6,969 nucleotides of DNA from an uncultured Clostridia bacterium (GCA_946061345.1 CAMGRA010000044.1:1-6969); one strand, 5' to 3'; counted from the first letter of the stretch, positions 1 to 5,438 are shown. The notes: generated by a model not told the origin, from the sequence alone. Numbers and translations: made by a program.

Positions 1-133
1 ATGTGTGCATAACCGCATCTGCGGTGGTAGGGCTCTTCATGCAAGCAAATGAAAAGCCGATGAGCCTATAGGCTCAGCCGAGGGCATGCCTCAAGGGAGC
101 TGGTGCATACCACCGGCACGGCCGGTGGTTATG
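1..133 (+). mobile_element. Candidate right end of an IS200/IS605-type (tnpB) element, or other structured non-coding RNA
   Basis: This stretch is dense in hairpins and has no convincing gene. Seen directly: ACCGC/GCGGT (12-16 with 21-25); GGCT-C-TTCAT with ATGAA-A-AGCC (31-40 with 49-58, one mismatch); the perfect 16-base palindrome TGAGCCTATAGGCTCA (61-76), flanked on both sides by AGCCGA (55-60 and 76-81); the palindrome GGCATGCC (83-90); and a 9-bp hairpin ACCACCGGC-ACG-GCCGGTGGT (109-129). GTGCATA occurs at 5-11 and 103-109. A plus-strand frame is open from base 3 to a TAG at 69-71; it could be the C-terminus of a protein starting off the left edge, but it is too short to identify. A series of stem-loops closed by a strong terminal hairpin that abuts a host gene resembles the 3' end and omega-RNA scaffold of tnpB elements. 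The identification is inferred from architecture and recall. Alternatives are a HEARO/IscB-type RNA on the other strand, a dispersed repeat or an orphan small RNA. Confidence 0.38.
109..129. terminator. Strong GC hairpin just past the zinc-ribbon gene, possible terminator
   Basis: A 9-bp perfect stem ACCACCGGC / GCCGGTGGT encloses an ACG loop. It lies five bases beyond the TAA of the minus-strand gene at 135-641. No T-run follows it on the minus strand, and only a mixed ATGATTATTT follows it on the plus strand, so it would be a weak intrinsic terminator in either direction. It may instead be purely the terminal hairpin of the element at 1-133. Confidence 0.3.
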
Positions 134-134
134 A

Positions 135-641
135 TTATTTCAGAATGCGGATCTGGCCGATGACGGGCAGCTCTTTCGCTTTGCCCGTGGCGGCATTGAC
201 GATGCCGATAATGGACAGGGCCAGGAACACCAGGCCCAGCAGGCTGATGATGACCGTCACGAAATAGAGACTCCAGGAGATCGCAAGCAGGATCTCGCTC
301 AGGACCCATCTGGCAACGCCAAAAATGGCCTCCGCAATGAGCAGCACAAGGCCCTGATTGGCGTGGAACCGGGCAAACTTGGAATCTTTCGCGGCAAAGA
401 TCGGGATGAGTACCAGCCAGGACAGATAGGCTAAAACGCCCATGGCCTTGTTTTTCTCCACATCCGCCGGGGCAAACTGCGCCGTGGTGTCGGCAGTGTT
501 GAAGGCAGCGGCGAAACCGTTGTCCTTGCTTGCGTTGTTTTGCTGTGTCGTCTGGGCAGGCTCCTCAACGGGTGTGCCGCAGCCGGGGCAAAAGCGCACT
601 CCTTCCTTCAGCTCCATACCGCATTGTCTGCAAAATGGCAT
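135..641 (-). CDS. Zinc-ribbon membrane protein (DUF4870/Tic20-like)
   Basis: A 168-residue protein of unknown function. The N-terminus is a zinc ribbon with two CxxC knuckles (C4, C7, C18, C21) that would bind one Zn2+. A low-complexity Q/N/A/T-rich linker follows (about 28-62). The rest is hydrophobic, with membrane segments at about 68-84, 96-118 and 124-149. The pattern around residues 66-101 (KAMGVLAYLSWLVLIP, then SKFARFHANQGLVLLI) and the end (ATGKAKELPVIGQI) are typical of DUF4870/Tic20-like small membrane proteins, often fused to a zinc ribbon in Clostridia. The start is well supported: AGGAGG at 649-654 (read on the minus strand) lies seven bases upstream. It sits 85 bases downstream of the MBL-fold gene on the same strand and may share its transcript. 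Family assignment is good; the role is unknown, with an envelope location predicted. Confidence 0.85.
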   Translation of the reverse strand: MPFCRQCGMELKEGVRFCPGCGTPVEEPAQTTQQNNASKDNGFAAAFNTADTTAQFAPADVEKNKAMGVLAYLSWLVLIPIFAAKDSKFARFHANQGLVLLIAEAIFGVARWVLSEILLAISWSLYFVTVIISLLGLVFLALSIIGIVNAATGKAKELPVIGQIRILK

Positions 642-675
642 ATGATTTCCTCCTCATTTTTAATTTATCTCCAGT

Positions 676-725
676 CGGTGAAAGCACCGGCCTTCTCACA
701 GATTCTTGCCGGAAATCTTCCCGGC
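676..725 (-). other. Two tandem hairpins between two minus-strand genes
   Basis: The 85-base gap between the MBL-fold gene and the zinc-ribbon gene holds two inverted repeats: GCCGG...CCGGC (708-712 with 721-725, 8-base loop) right next to the upstream stop codon, and CGGTG-AAAG-CACCG (676-680 with 685-689). Neither is followed by a U-tract on the minus strand, so they look more like mRNA processing or stability elements, or a leaky terminator, than a full intrinsic terminator. I saw no convincing -35/-10 pair here. Confidence 0.35.
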
Positions 726-726
726 T

Positions 727-1635
727 TTATGTACCGTCGATCTGAGGCAAGGTGACCGTCTCCCCGTCGCTGACAAGCAGGATATCGCCTAACTCATCGG
801 TGCGCAGGATCCTTGCGCCGGCGTCCTCCAGGCGGCTGAGCACGACCTCATCCGGGTGGCCGTAGGAATTGTCCCTGCCGACGGAGATCACAGCGTAGGC
901 AGGCATGACCTCATTCAAAAAGCGGTAGGACGTAGAGGTGGCGCTTCCGTGGTGCCCCACCTTCAAAACCGTGGCGCTCAGGTCCGTCCCGGCGTCCAGA
1001 AGCTCCCGTTCCACCGGCGTTTCCGCGTCGGCCATGAACAAAAAGGAGGTCGCACCGTAGCTCACGCGCAGAACGATAGAGGTGTTGTTGGTATCCTCCG
1101 CCTCCGGGTCGCAGGCCAGGATTTCCACCTCTGCGCCGCCAAGGGCAAAGGTCTCCCCCGCTCCTGGGACGGTCATATCGCATTTCTGTTCCGCTACCCG
1201 GTCAGAAAAATTCCGGAACGCCTTGGAATCATAGTCCGTCACCGGGCAGTAGACCGTACCTGCCGTGCAAGCCTCCAGGGCGCCTGACAGGCCGCCCACA
1301 TGGTCCTCGTGGGCATGAGTACAGACGATGTAATCCAGATGGGTCACGCCGTTTTTCTCCAGGACGGTGTAGACCGTGCTGCTGTCAGCCACGTTGCCGC
1401 CGTCGATGAGCAGGCTTTCCCCGCCACAGGTCACCAGGGCCGCGTCCGCCTGTCCCACGTCGATAAACAGGACCCGGAGCTCCCCGCCGTCCGAGGGTAA
1501 AGAGGCAGCTTTGCCGCCGCCCAGCAGCAGATACAGTCCGTAGAGCGCGATGAGCACCAGGGCGATCAGCCAGCTATACGGTGCCATGGATTTTGGCTTT
1601 TCTCCGCGGCGCTGTCCGGTATTTTTCGCCGCCAT
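727..1635 (-). CDS. Membrane-anchored ComEC/Rec2-like MBL-fold metallohydrolase
   Basis: A 302-residue protein: a short basic cytoplasmic head (1-18), one hydrophobic signal-anchor (about 21-38) and an extracytoplasmic metallo-beta-lactamase-fold domain. Motifs visible in order are FIDVGQADAALV (57-68), the metal site THAHEDHVGG (106-115: H107, H109, D111, H112), NNTSIVL (183-189), FMADAE (200-205, metal-bridging D203), KVGHHGS (225-231) and SVGRDNSYGHP (251-261). This set is characteristic of the C-terminal hydrolase domain of the DNA-uptake protein ComEC and its stand-alone relatives in Bacillota. The multi-helix ComEC channel and N-terminal OB domain are absent, so this is not itself a DNA channel. 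Likely activity is a metal-dependent phosphodiesterase or nuclease at the cell surface (inferred; substrate unknown). GGAGGG at 1642-1647 sits six bases before the ATG. No lipobox cysteine is seen. Confidence 0.88.
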   Translation of the reverse strand: MAAKNTGQRRGEKPKSMAPYSWLIALVLIALYGLYLLLGGGKAASLPSDGGELRVLFIDVGQADAALVTCGGESLLIDGGNVADSSTVYTVLEKNGVTHLDYIVCTHAHEDHVGGLSGALEACTAGTVYCPVTDYDSKAFRNFSDRVAEQKCDMTVPGAGETFALGGAEVEILACDPEAEDTNNTSIVLRVSYGATSFLFMADAETPVERELLDAGTDLSATVLKVGHHGSATSTSYRFLNEVMPAYAVISVGRDNSYGHPDEVVLSRLEDAGARILRTDELGDILLVSDGETVTLPQIDGT

Positions 1636-1664
1636 GGCGCACCCTCCGTTCTTTTTTCTCCCGG

Positions 1665-1692
1665 GGCGGATTGCGACACATTTCGCGCCGCC
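1665..1692 (-). other. 5'-leader stem-loop of the MBL-fold gene
   Basis: GGCGG-ATT-GCGA-CACATT-TCGC-G-CCGCC forms a two-segment stem (1665-1669 with 1688-1692; 1673-1676 with 1683-1686) with an asymmetric internal loop. It lies between the likely -10 box (1701-1706) and the ribosome binding site (1642-1647), so it would sit at the very 5' end of the minus-strand mRNA, where such hairpins commonly protect transcripts. The structure is read from the sequence; its function is inferred. Confidence 0.4.
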
Positions 1693-1700
1693 GCCGTGCT

Positions 1701-1729
1701 ATTATAAAGTCACAGCTTATCCAATGCGA
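1701..1729 (-). promoter_or_regulatory. Putative promoter of the MBL-fold gene
   Basis: Minus-strand TATAAT, a perfect -10 consensus, is at 1701-1706. The -35 position at 17-base spacing (1724-1729) reads TCGCAT, a poor match, so strength would depend on an activator or on the -10 alone. The predicted start near 1693 gives a leader of about 58 bases that begins with the 1665-1692 stem-loop. Confidence 0.42.
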
Positions 1730-1756
1730 GCGCACTTCATATCCCACAACCGACTT

Positions 1757-1785
1757 GCCCTCCGAATTCTTCGGGGGGCTTTTTT
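1757..1785 (+). terminator. Rho-independent terminator upstream of the aspartate kinase (possible attenuator)
   Basis: GCCCTCCGAA (1757-1766) pairs over 10 bp, with one G-T wobble, with TTCGGGGGGC (1770-1779) around a TTC loop, and is followed by six T (1780-1785). This is a textbook plus-strand intrinsic terminator. It lies 107 bases before the aspartate kinase start, and the only gene upstream of it in the window is on the opposite strand. It either stops antisense transcription across the MBL-fold gene or is the terminator half of a leader that controls the kinase. I found no T-box signature or lysine-riboswitch core upstream of it, and no obvious anti-terminator. Confidence 0.72.
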
Positions 1786-1814
1786 CTGCCCGCATCTTTG
1801 TTTATGATATCATA
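1780..1814 (+). promoter_or_regulatory. Putative aspartate kinase promoter with a 12-bp palindrome
   Basis: TATGAT (1803-1808, five of six matches to the -10 consensus) stands 17 bases from a T-run (1780-1785) in the -35 position. It forms one half of a perfect palindrome, TATGATATCATA (1803-1814), a possible operator. If used, transcription starts near 1815 and leaves a leader of about 78 bases free of the preceding terminator. The -35 is poor, so the call is tentative. Confidence 0.28.
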
Positions 1815-1892
1815 TCTGCCGGCCTTTGTAAACGGATTTTTGTGTCGCTTCTTCCTCTTTTCGCATAGATTGGTACGAAGGGGGCGAAGAAA

Positions 1893-2621
1893 ATGTCGTG
1901 CTATGTAATGAAGTTCGGCGGAAGCTCCGTGGCGGACGCAAAAAAACTCTACGCTGCCGCCCGGAAGCTGGCGGAAGTACACAGGCAGGGACATCAGGTG
2001 GTCGGCGTGTTGTCCGCTCAGGGCGGCACGACAGACGCGCTTTTATCCCGGGCGCGGGAAATCGACCCGGATTGCAGCGGGCGGGAGCTGGATATGCTCC
2101 TGGCCACGGGGGAGCAATGCACCGTCAGCCTGTGCGCCATGGCCCTGCGCCGGCTGGGAATGCCCGCTGTCAGCCTGTGCGGCTGGCAGGCCGGACTGAA
2201 AACAGAGGATCGTCACGGCGACGCGCGGGTCCTCTGTCTGGAAAATGACCGGGTCAAACGGGAACTGGAGGCTGGCAAAATCGTCCTGGTAGCAGGCTTT
2301 CAGGGAGTCGACTGCCATGGTGACATCACCACTCTGGGACGTGGCGGCTCCGACACCACCGCCGTCGCTCTGGCAGCCTTTCTCCACGCCGACCGCTGTC
2401 GTATCTACACCGACGTGGACGGCGTTTACGACCGCGACCCGCGAAAATTTTCCGACGCGGTCAAGTTCCCGGAGATCTCCTACAACGAGATGCTGGTTTT
2501 GGCCCGCAGCGGCGCGAAGGTCCTCCACGACCGCTGTGTGGAGCTGGCAAAGCAGTACGGCGTGGAGGTGGAGGTGCTTTCCTCCTTCCGGGAACTGCCC
2601 GGCACGCTGGTCCACGGATGA
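1893..2621 (+). CDS. Aspartate kinase, catalytic domain only (no ACT domains)
   Basis: Phosphorylates L-aspartate with ATP, the first step to lysine, threonine, methionine and diaminopimelate (EC 2.7.2.4). The 242 residues align by eye with the catalytic half of Bacillus-type aspartokinases: KFGGSSV (7-13), SAQGGTTDALL (41-51), LLATGEQCTVSL (69-80), GWQAGLKTE (97-105), GFQG (135-138), TTLGRGGSDTTAVALAA (146-162), YTDVDGVYDRDPR (172-184), EISYNEML (194-201), GAKVLHDR (207-214) and PGTLV (236-240). Usual enzymes are about 400-460 residues with two C-terminal ACT domains that bind lysine or threonine. This one stops where the ACT region would begin, and only a terminator follows, so feedback control would have to come from elsewhere. 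The start is backed by AGGGGG at 1879-1884, eight bases upstream. No pathway partner is adjacent. Alternatives are a specialised amino-acid kinase, or a stand-alone subunit pairing with a separate ACT protein. No symbol is given because several paralogues share this catalytic domain. Confidence 0.88.
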   Translation: MSCYVMKFGGSSVADAKKLYAAARKLAEVHRQGHQVVGVLSAQGGTTDALLSRAREIDPDCSGRELDMLLATGEQCTVSLCAMALRRLGMPAVSLCGWQAGLKTEDRHGDARVLCLENDRVKRELEAGKIVLVAGFQGVDCHGDITTLGRGGSDTTAVALAAFLHADRCRIYTDVDGVYDRDPRKFSDAVKFPEISYNEMLVLARSGAKVLHDRCVELAKQYGVEVEVLSSFRELPGTLVHG

Positions 2622-2640
2622 CCTTTTCCGCTCTGGTTGC

Positions 2641-2672
2641 AAGGGCGCACTGCATAATGCAGCGCGCCCTTT
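2641..2672. terminator. Bidirectional hairpin terminator between convergent genes
   Basis: AAGGGCGC (2641-2648) pairs with GCGCCCTT (2664-2671), and inside it CTGCA pairs with TGCAG around a TAA loop, with a single A-C mismatch between the segments. The hairpin is 19 bases past the aspartate kinase stop and 9 bases past the thioredoxin stop, so it serves both strands. The trailing T-tracts are short (CCCTTTGATTCT on the plus strand), so termination may be partial. Confidence 0.6.
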
Positions 2673-2680
2673 GATTCTGC

Positions 2681-2992
2681 TTAGCTTAAATTCAGGATGC
2701 TGCACAGCTCCTCCTGGCTGCGCAGGCCGTTAATGCGATGGAGGATCTCTCCGTCGAGCATCATGATGATGGTCGGCACGCTGAGGATATCGAATTGCTG
2801 CGCCAGCCCCTCCTGCTCGCCCACATTTGCCTTGCAGAATTTATAGCGCTCGCCGTAAATGGCCTCCAGCTTGTCAAATACCGGTTCCATACTCCGGCAG
2901 GGGGCACAGTTGTCCTGATAGAAGTCAATGACCACCGGTTGCTCGGCAAATTCCGTCTCCCTGCGGAAGTTTTCATTGGTCAGGTGTATCAT
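2681..2992 (-). CDS. Thioredoxin-family protein with a CAPC active site
   Basis: A 103-residue, single-domain cytosolic thioredoxin fold with no signal peptide. Length matches classical thioredoxin (about 105). Visible landmarks are the start of the central strand and buried acid (VIDFY, D23), the redox motif C29-A30-P31-C32, the cis-proline loop SVPT (P73) and a C-terminal helix. The active site reads NCAPC where ordinary thioredoxins have WCGPC, so both the conserved tryptophan and the glycine are replaced; the redox potential or partner may differ (inference). An extra cysteine is at C53 and another at C97. AAAGGAG at 3000-3006 is seven bases upstream and fixes the start. It lies 132 bases downstream of the cytidylate-kinase-like gene on the same strand. 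No thioredoxin reductase gene is adjacent. A role in general dithiol exchange is likely; the specific partner is unknown. The symbol trxA is withheld because of the altered motif. Confidence 0.87.
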   Translation of the reverse strand: MIHLTNENFRRETEFAEQPVVIDFYQDNCAPCRSMEPVFDKLEAIYGERYKFCKANVGEQEGLAQQFDILSVPTIIMMLDGEILHRINGLRSQEELCSILNLS

Positions 2993-3010
2993 AAAACCGC
3001 TCCTTTGTCC

Positions 3011-3028
3011 TATGCTGTGGTTAGCATA
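3011..3028 (-). other. Inverted repeat in the thioredoxin leader
   Basis: TATGCT-GTGGTT-AGCATA is a 6-bp perfect inverted repeat, five bases upstream of the thioredoxin ribosome binding site on the minus strand. It could be a small leader hairpin or a repressor operator. The rest of the 132-base gap (2993-3124) shows no strong promoter, only a second small hairpin at 3104-3118. Confidence 0.3.
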
Positions 3029-3103
3029 TGCACAGGACCCGGTTTTATCAGGGGAAAGCGGAACTGGGAGGAATCCCCTTTTTGTGCTTTCTATTGTTTT
3101 CCG

Positions 3104-3118
3104 GCTTCTGCCTGAAGC
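3104..3118 (-). other. Small hairpin after the cytidylate-kinase-like gene
   Basis: GCTTC (3104-3108) pairs with GAAGC (3114-3118) around a 5-base loop, seven bases past the stop codon at 3125. No T-run follows on the minus strand, so it is not a convincing terminator and transcription may continue into the thioredoxin gene. Confidence 0.25.
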
Positions 3119-3124
3119 GGTGAA

Positions 3125-3718
3125 TTACTTACACGCGGCGACGATCAGCTCCACGCAAACTTCCTCTCCCAAAGCACCGCTGTTGAGGCACAGGTCATAG
3201 TTCTGCGCCTGTCCCCAGTTGCGGCCCGTGTAATTCTTATAGTAGACGCGGCGCTTCTGGTCCTTTTCCGCCAGGCGCTTTTCCGGCGACTTGTCCTTTT
3301 CTCCGTAACGCTCCACGATGCGCTTGGCACGGCTTGTCATATCCGCGTGGATGAACACATGGAGGCAGTCCTTGTTGTCCCGCAGAATATAGTCGGCACA
3401 GCGCCCTACGATGACGCAATTGCCTTCCTCAGCCAGCTCCTCAATGAATCTGGTCTGCTCGATGTAGAGCCGGTCGTGCATGGAAAGGCCGTCGGCGCTG
3501 TACTGCCCCGCCGTGGCCATGGCGAACAGCAGACTGCTCTTGGCGCTGGCGTATTCGCCGCTTTCCTCGATGAATTCCGGGGAAAAGCCGCTGCGCTCTG
3601 CGACCTTATTGACCAGCTCCCGGTCATAGAACTGATAGCCCAGCCGTTCTGCCACCAGCTTGCCGATGGTGCGGCCGCCGCTGCCGAACTCCCGGCTGAT
3701 GGTGATGATGCTTTTCAT
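3125..3718 (-). CDS. Cytidylate kinase-like family protein
   Basis: A 197-residue P-loop kinase of the cytidylate-kinase-like family common in Clostridia. The nucleotide-binding loop is REFGSGGRTIGK (9-20), a variant Walker A that follows the first strand MKSIITIS. YDRELV (31-36) and VIVGRCADYIL (102-112) are typical family motifs. An arginine/lysine-rich lid region follows (about 129-158, ending DQKRRVYY), and the C-terminus contains YTGRNWGQAQNYDLCLNS (163-180), a family hallmark. True CMP kinase (Cmk) is about 220-230 residues with a different GPSGSGKST loop, so the substrate here is not assured; CMP, another nucleotide or a metabolite is possible. GGAGGAG at 3726-3732 lies seven bases before the ATG. 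The gene is 22 bases downstream of the pyrophosphatase gene and almost certainly in its operon, a sensible pairing for nucleotide metabolism though not proof of a joint role. cmk is deliberately not used. Confidence 0.85.
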   Translation of the reverse strand: MKSIITISREFGSGGRTIGKLVAERLGYQFYDRELVNKVAERSGFSPEFIEESGEYASAKSSLLFAMATAGQYSADGLSMHDRLYIEQTRFIEELAEEGNCVIVGRCADYILRDNKDCLHVFIHADMTSRAKRIVERYGEKDKSPEKRLAEKDQKRRVYYKNYTGRNWGQAQNYDLCLNSGALGEEVCVELIVAACK

Positions 3719-3740
3719 GATCGCACTCCTCCTGTTCTTT

Positions 3741-5357
3741 TTAACCCCACATTGCCGACAGTGCGGGGATGATCTGCTTTTTTCTCGACATGACCTTCGG
3801 CAGGAACACCGTGTTCGCCTTGGCGTCCTGGGAAAATGCCATGCGGATGGTGTCCTCGTCGCCCAGATAGATGAGCTGCGTGCCCTCCAGGAGCACGTCC
3901 GTCAGCATCAGCAGCATGAGGCTGTAATGCTTCTCCTCCATGGTCCTGCGCATCTGCTCCAGGAATTCCTCCTTGCGCTCCAGAATGTGGGCGGAATTGA
4001 CGCAGGTGATCTGCCCCACGCCCAGGTCGTGGCCGGCGATGTGGAAATCCTTGAAGTCCGTAAACAGCAGTTCCTTGGCCGTCTTGTCGTCGGACCAGGA
4101 GGCGGAGAAGATCGCCTGACCCAGTTCCTCCAGGGACACGTTGGCAATGCGTGCCAGGCGCTCGGCCATGTTGCGGTCGCGCTGGGTACAGGTGGGCGAT
4201 TTGAACATGACCGTATCGGAGACAATAGCTGCCGCCATCAGTCCTGCCAGCTTTTCCGAGGGCATCAGGCCCTTTTCCTGGTACATCCCGGCGATGATGG
4301 TAGTGGTGCTGCCCACCGGCTCGTTGCGGAAGTAGATAGGATTGCCCGTCTGGATGTCCGCCAGACGGTGATGGTCGATGATCTGCAGGATCTCCGCCTG
4401 CTCCAGGCCGGGCACCGACTGGGCCGCCTCATTGTGGTCCACCAGGACCACCCGTTTTCTGCGGGGGCGGATCAAATGGTAGCGGGAAAGGGTGCCCACC
4501 ACCCGCTCGTTTTCGTCCAAAATCGGGTAACAGCGGTAGCGGCTCTTTAGCATCCCCTCGCGCACGTCATCCACATAGTCGTCCAGATGAAAGCACTCCA
4601 GATCCGTAGTACGGCAGACCCGGGCAATGGGGACAGACTGATAGATCAGGCGCACGGCGCGGTAGGCATCAAAGGGGGTGGAGATGATACAGGTGTCCGT
4701 GGGCATGGCGCGAAGCTCCTCGTCCAGCTCCGCCTGACAGACGATGACGCAGCTGACCCCCAGCTCCAGGGCGCGGCGCACCATATCCGGCTGCTGGCCG
4801 CAGACAACGATGCTGTCCTCGGAGGAAAACAACAGGTTTTCCCGGTTCTGGGGCAGGGCGATGGTCACATCGCCGCTGATGGTATCCACCAGGTTGCCTG
4901 CCTCATTGAGAATACGACCCTCTAAAACGCTCAGCAGGTTAAAAACGGGAATCTGCTCAATGTGGGGCCGCTCGATGGAGCGCATATCGCAGGCAGCAAT
5001 GTCGCCGGAGGAGAGCATACCGAACAGGGTGCCGTCCTCGTTGGTCACCGGAATGGCGGCAACGCTGCGGTCCGCCGTCAGCACTGACCAGGCATGGCTG
5101 ACCGTTACGGCGGAGGACAGGGCCGGCGGCGTGTCATAGGCCAGATCCCGCACCTGGGTGCGTACGGTCTTGACCCACTCCGGCGCGGTAAAGCCAAAGC
5201 GCTCCAAAACAAGCTGGGTCTCGTCGCTGACGTGGCCCAGACGCCCGGCACGATATTCCCGGTCGCCCAGAGAATTGCGCAGGGCCGCATAGGCCATTGC
5301 GGAAACAATGGAATCCGTATCCGGATTGCGGTGGCCGATGACGTAGATAGTATCCAT
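3741..5357 (-). CDS. ppaC: Manganese-dependent (family II) inorganic pyrophosphatase with CBS and DRTGG domains
   Basis: Hydrolyses pyrophosphate to two phosphates in the cytosol (EC 3.6.1.1), pulling nucleic acid, protein and nucleotide-sugar synthesis forward. The 538 residues match the length of regulated CBS-PPases. The DHH catalytic domain is split: motif I GHRNPDTDS (8-16; metal ligands H9, D13, D15) precedes a regulatory insert of CBS1 (about 70-125), DRTGG (about 130-245) and CBS2 (about 250-296). Catalysis then resumes with LVDHNE (305-310, D307), IDHHR (327-331, H329/H330) and SDT (380-382, D381). The C-terminal DHHA2 domain ends with the substrate-binding SRKKQ (524-528). All key residues are present. 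In this family CBS domains bind AMP/ADP (inhibitory) or ATP, and the DRTGG-containing form is activated by diadenosine polyphosphates, so the enzyme senses energy state (family knowledge). It is first in the minus-strand operon, behind a good promoter at 5387-5415. AAGGAG is seven bases upstream of the ATG. Confidence 0.95.
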   Translation of the reverse strand: MDTIYVIGHRNPDTDSIVSAMAYAALRNSLGDREYRAGRLGHVSDETQLVLERFGFTAPEWVKTVRTQVRDLAYDTPPALSSAVTVSHAWSVLTADRSVAAIPVTNEDGTLFGMLSSGDIAACDMRSIERPHIEQIPVFNLLSVLEGRILNEAGNLVDTISGDVTIALPQNRENLLFSSEDSIVVCGQQPDMVRRALELGVSCVIVCQAELDEELRAMPTDTCIISTPFDAYRAVRLIYQSVPIARVCRTTDLECFHLDDYVDDVREGMLKSRYRCYPILDENERVVGTLSRYHLIRPRRKRVVLVDHNEAAQSVPGLEQAEILQIIDHHRLADIQTGNPIYFRNEPVGSTTTIIAGMYQEKGLMPSEKLAGLMAAAIVSDTVMFKSPTCTQRDRNMAERLARIANVSLEELGQAIFSASWSDDKTAKELLFTDFKDFHIAGHDLGVGQITCVNSAHILERKEEFLEQMRRTMEEKHYSLMLLMLTDVLLEGTQLIYLGDEDTIRMAFSQDAKANTVFLPKVMSRKKQIIPALSAMWG

Positions 5358-5386
5358 GTTACGCTCCTTTTTCCTTTTCTATCTTC

Positions 5387-5415
5387 ATCGTACCCATTTT
5401 TTTCGCAACTGTCAA
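5387..5415 (-). promoter_or_regulatory. Sigma-A promoter of the pyrophosphatase operon
   Basis: On the minus strand there is a perfect -35 TTGACA (5410-5415), a 17-base spacer and -10 TACGAT (5387-5392, four of six matches). The predicted start near 5380 leaves a short leader of about 23 bases ending in the AAGGAG ribosome binding site. It is back to back with the nucleotidyltransferase promoter at 5454-5482. Confidence 0.72.
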
Positions 5416-5426
5416 CGCTATGGAGA

Positions 5427-5438
5427 GAAAAATTTTTC
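5427..5438. promoter_or_regulatory. AT-rich palindrome centred between divergent promoters
   Basis: GAAAAATTTTTC is a perfect 12-bp palindrome lying between the two -35 boxes (5410-5415 and 5454-5459). It could be a shared operator, an UP-like AT-rich contact for both promoters, or simply a bent A/T tract. No known regulator is assigned. Confidence 0.3.

Noticed and set aside
1640..1785. Lysine riboswitch or T-box in the aspartate kinase leader
   Set aside because: The terminator is real, but I could not find the conserved lysine-riboswitch core, a T-box GGGTGG-type antiterminator bulge, or an alternative pairing partner for the terminator stem.
2622..2680. A lost ACT domain downstream of the aspartate kinase through a frameshift
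   Set aside because: Only 59 bases separate the kinase stop from the convergent thioredoxin stop, and they hold a terminator. There is no room for an ACT domain of about 70 residues, so it is absent at this locus, not out of frame.
2043..2705. A 220-codon minus-strand open frame opposite the aspartate kinase
   Set aside because: It overlaps the conserved kinase on the other strand and the end of the thioredoxin gene, lacks family motifs and has no separate ribosome binding site.
3066..3083. Plus-strand terminator GGGA-GGAA-TCCC followed by five T
   Set aside because: The stem is only 4 bp and no plus-strand gene reads into it, since the aspartate kinase already has a terminator at 2641-2672. 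It is probably chance.
3660..4550. A 296-codon plus-strand open frame opposite the pyrophosphatase gene
   Set aside because: It is antisense to a gene with complete family motifs. Its protein is rich in H, Q, V and G with no recognisable domain, a common by-product of GC-rich coding sequence.
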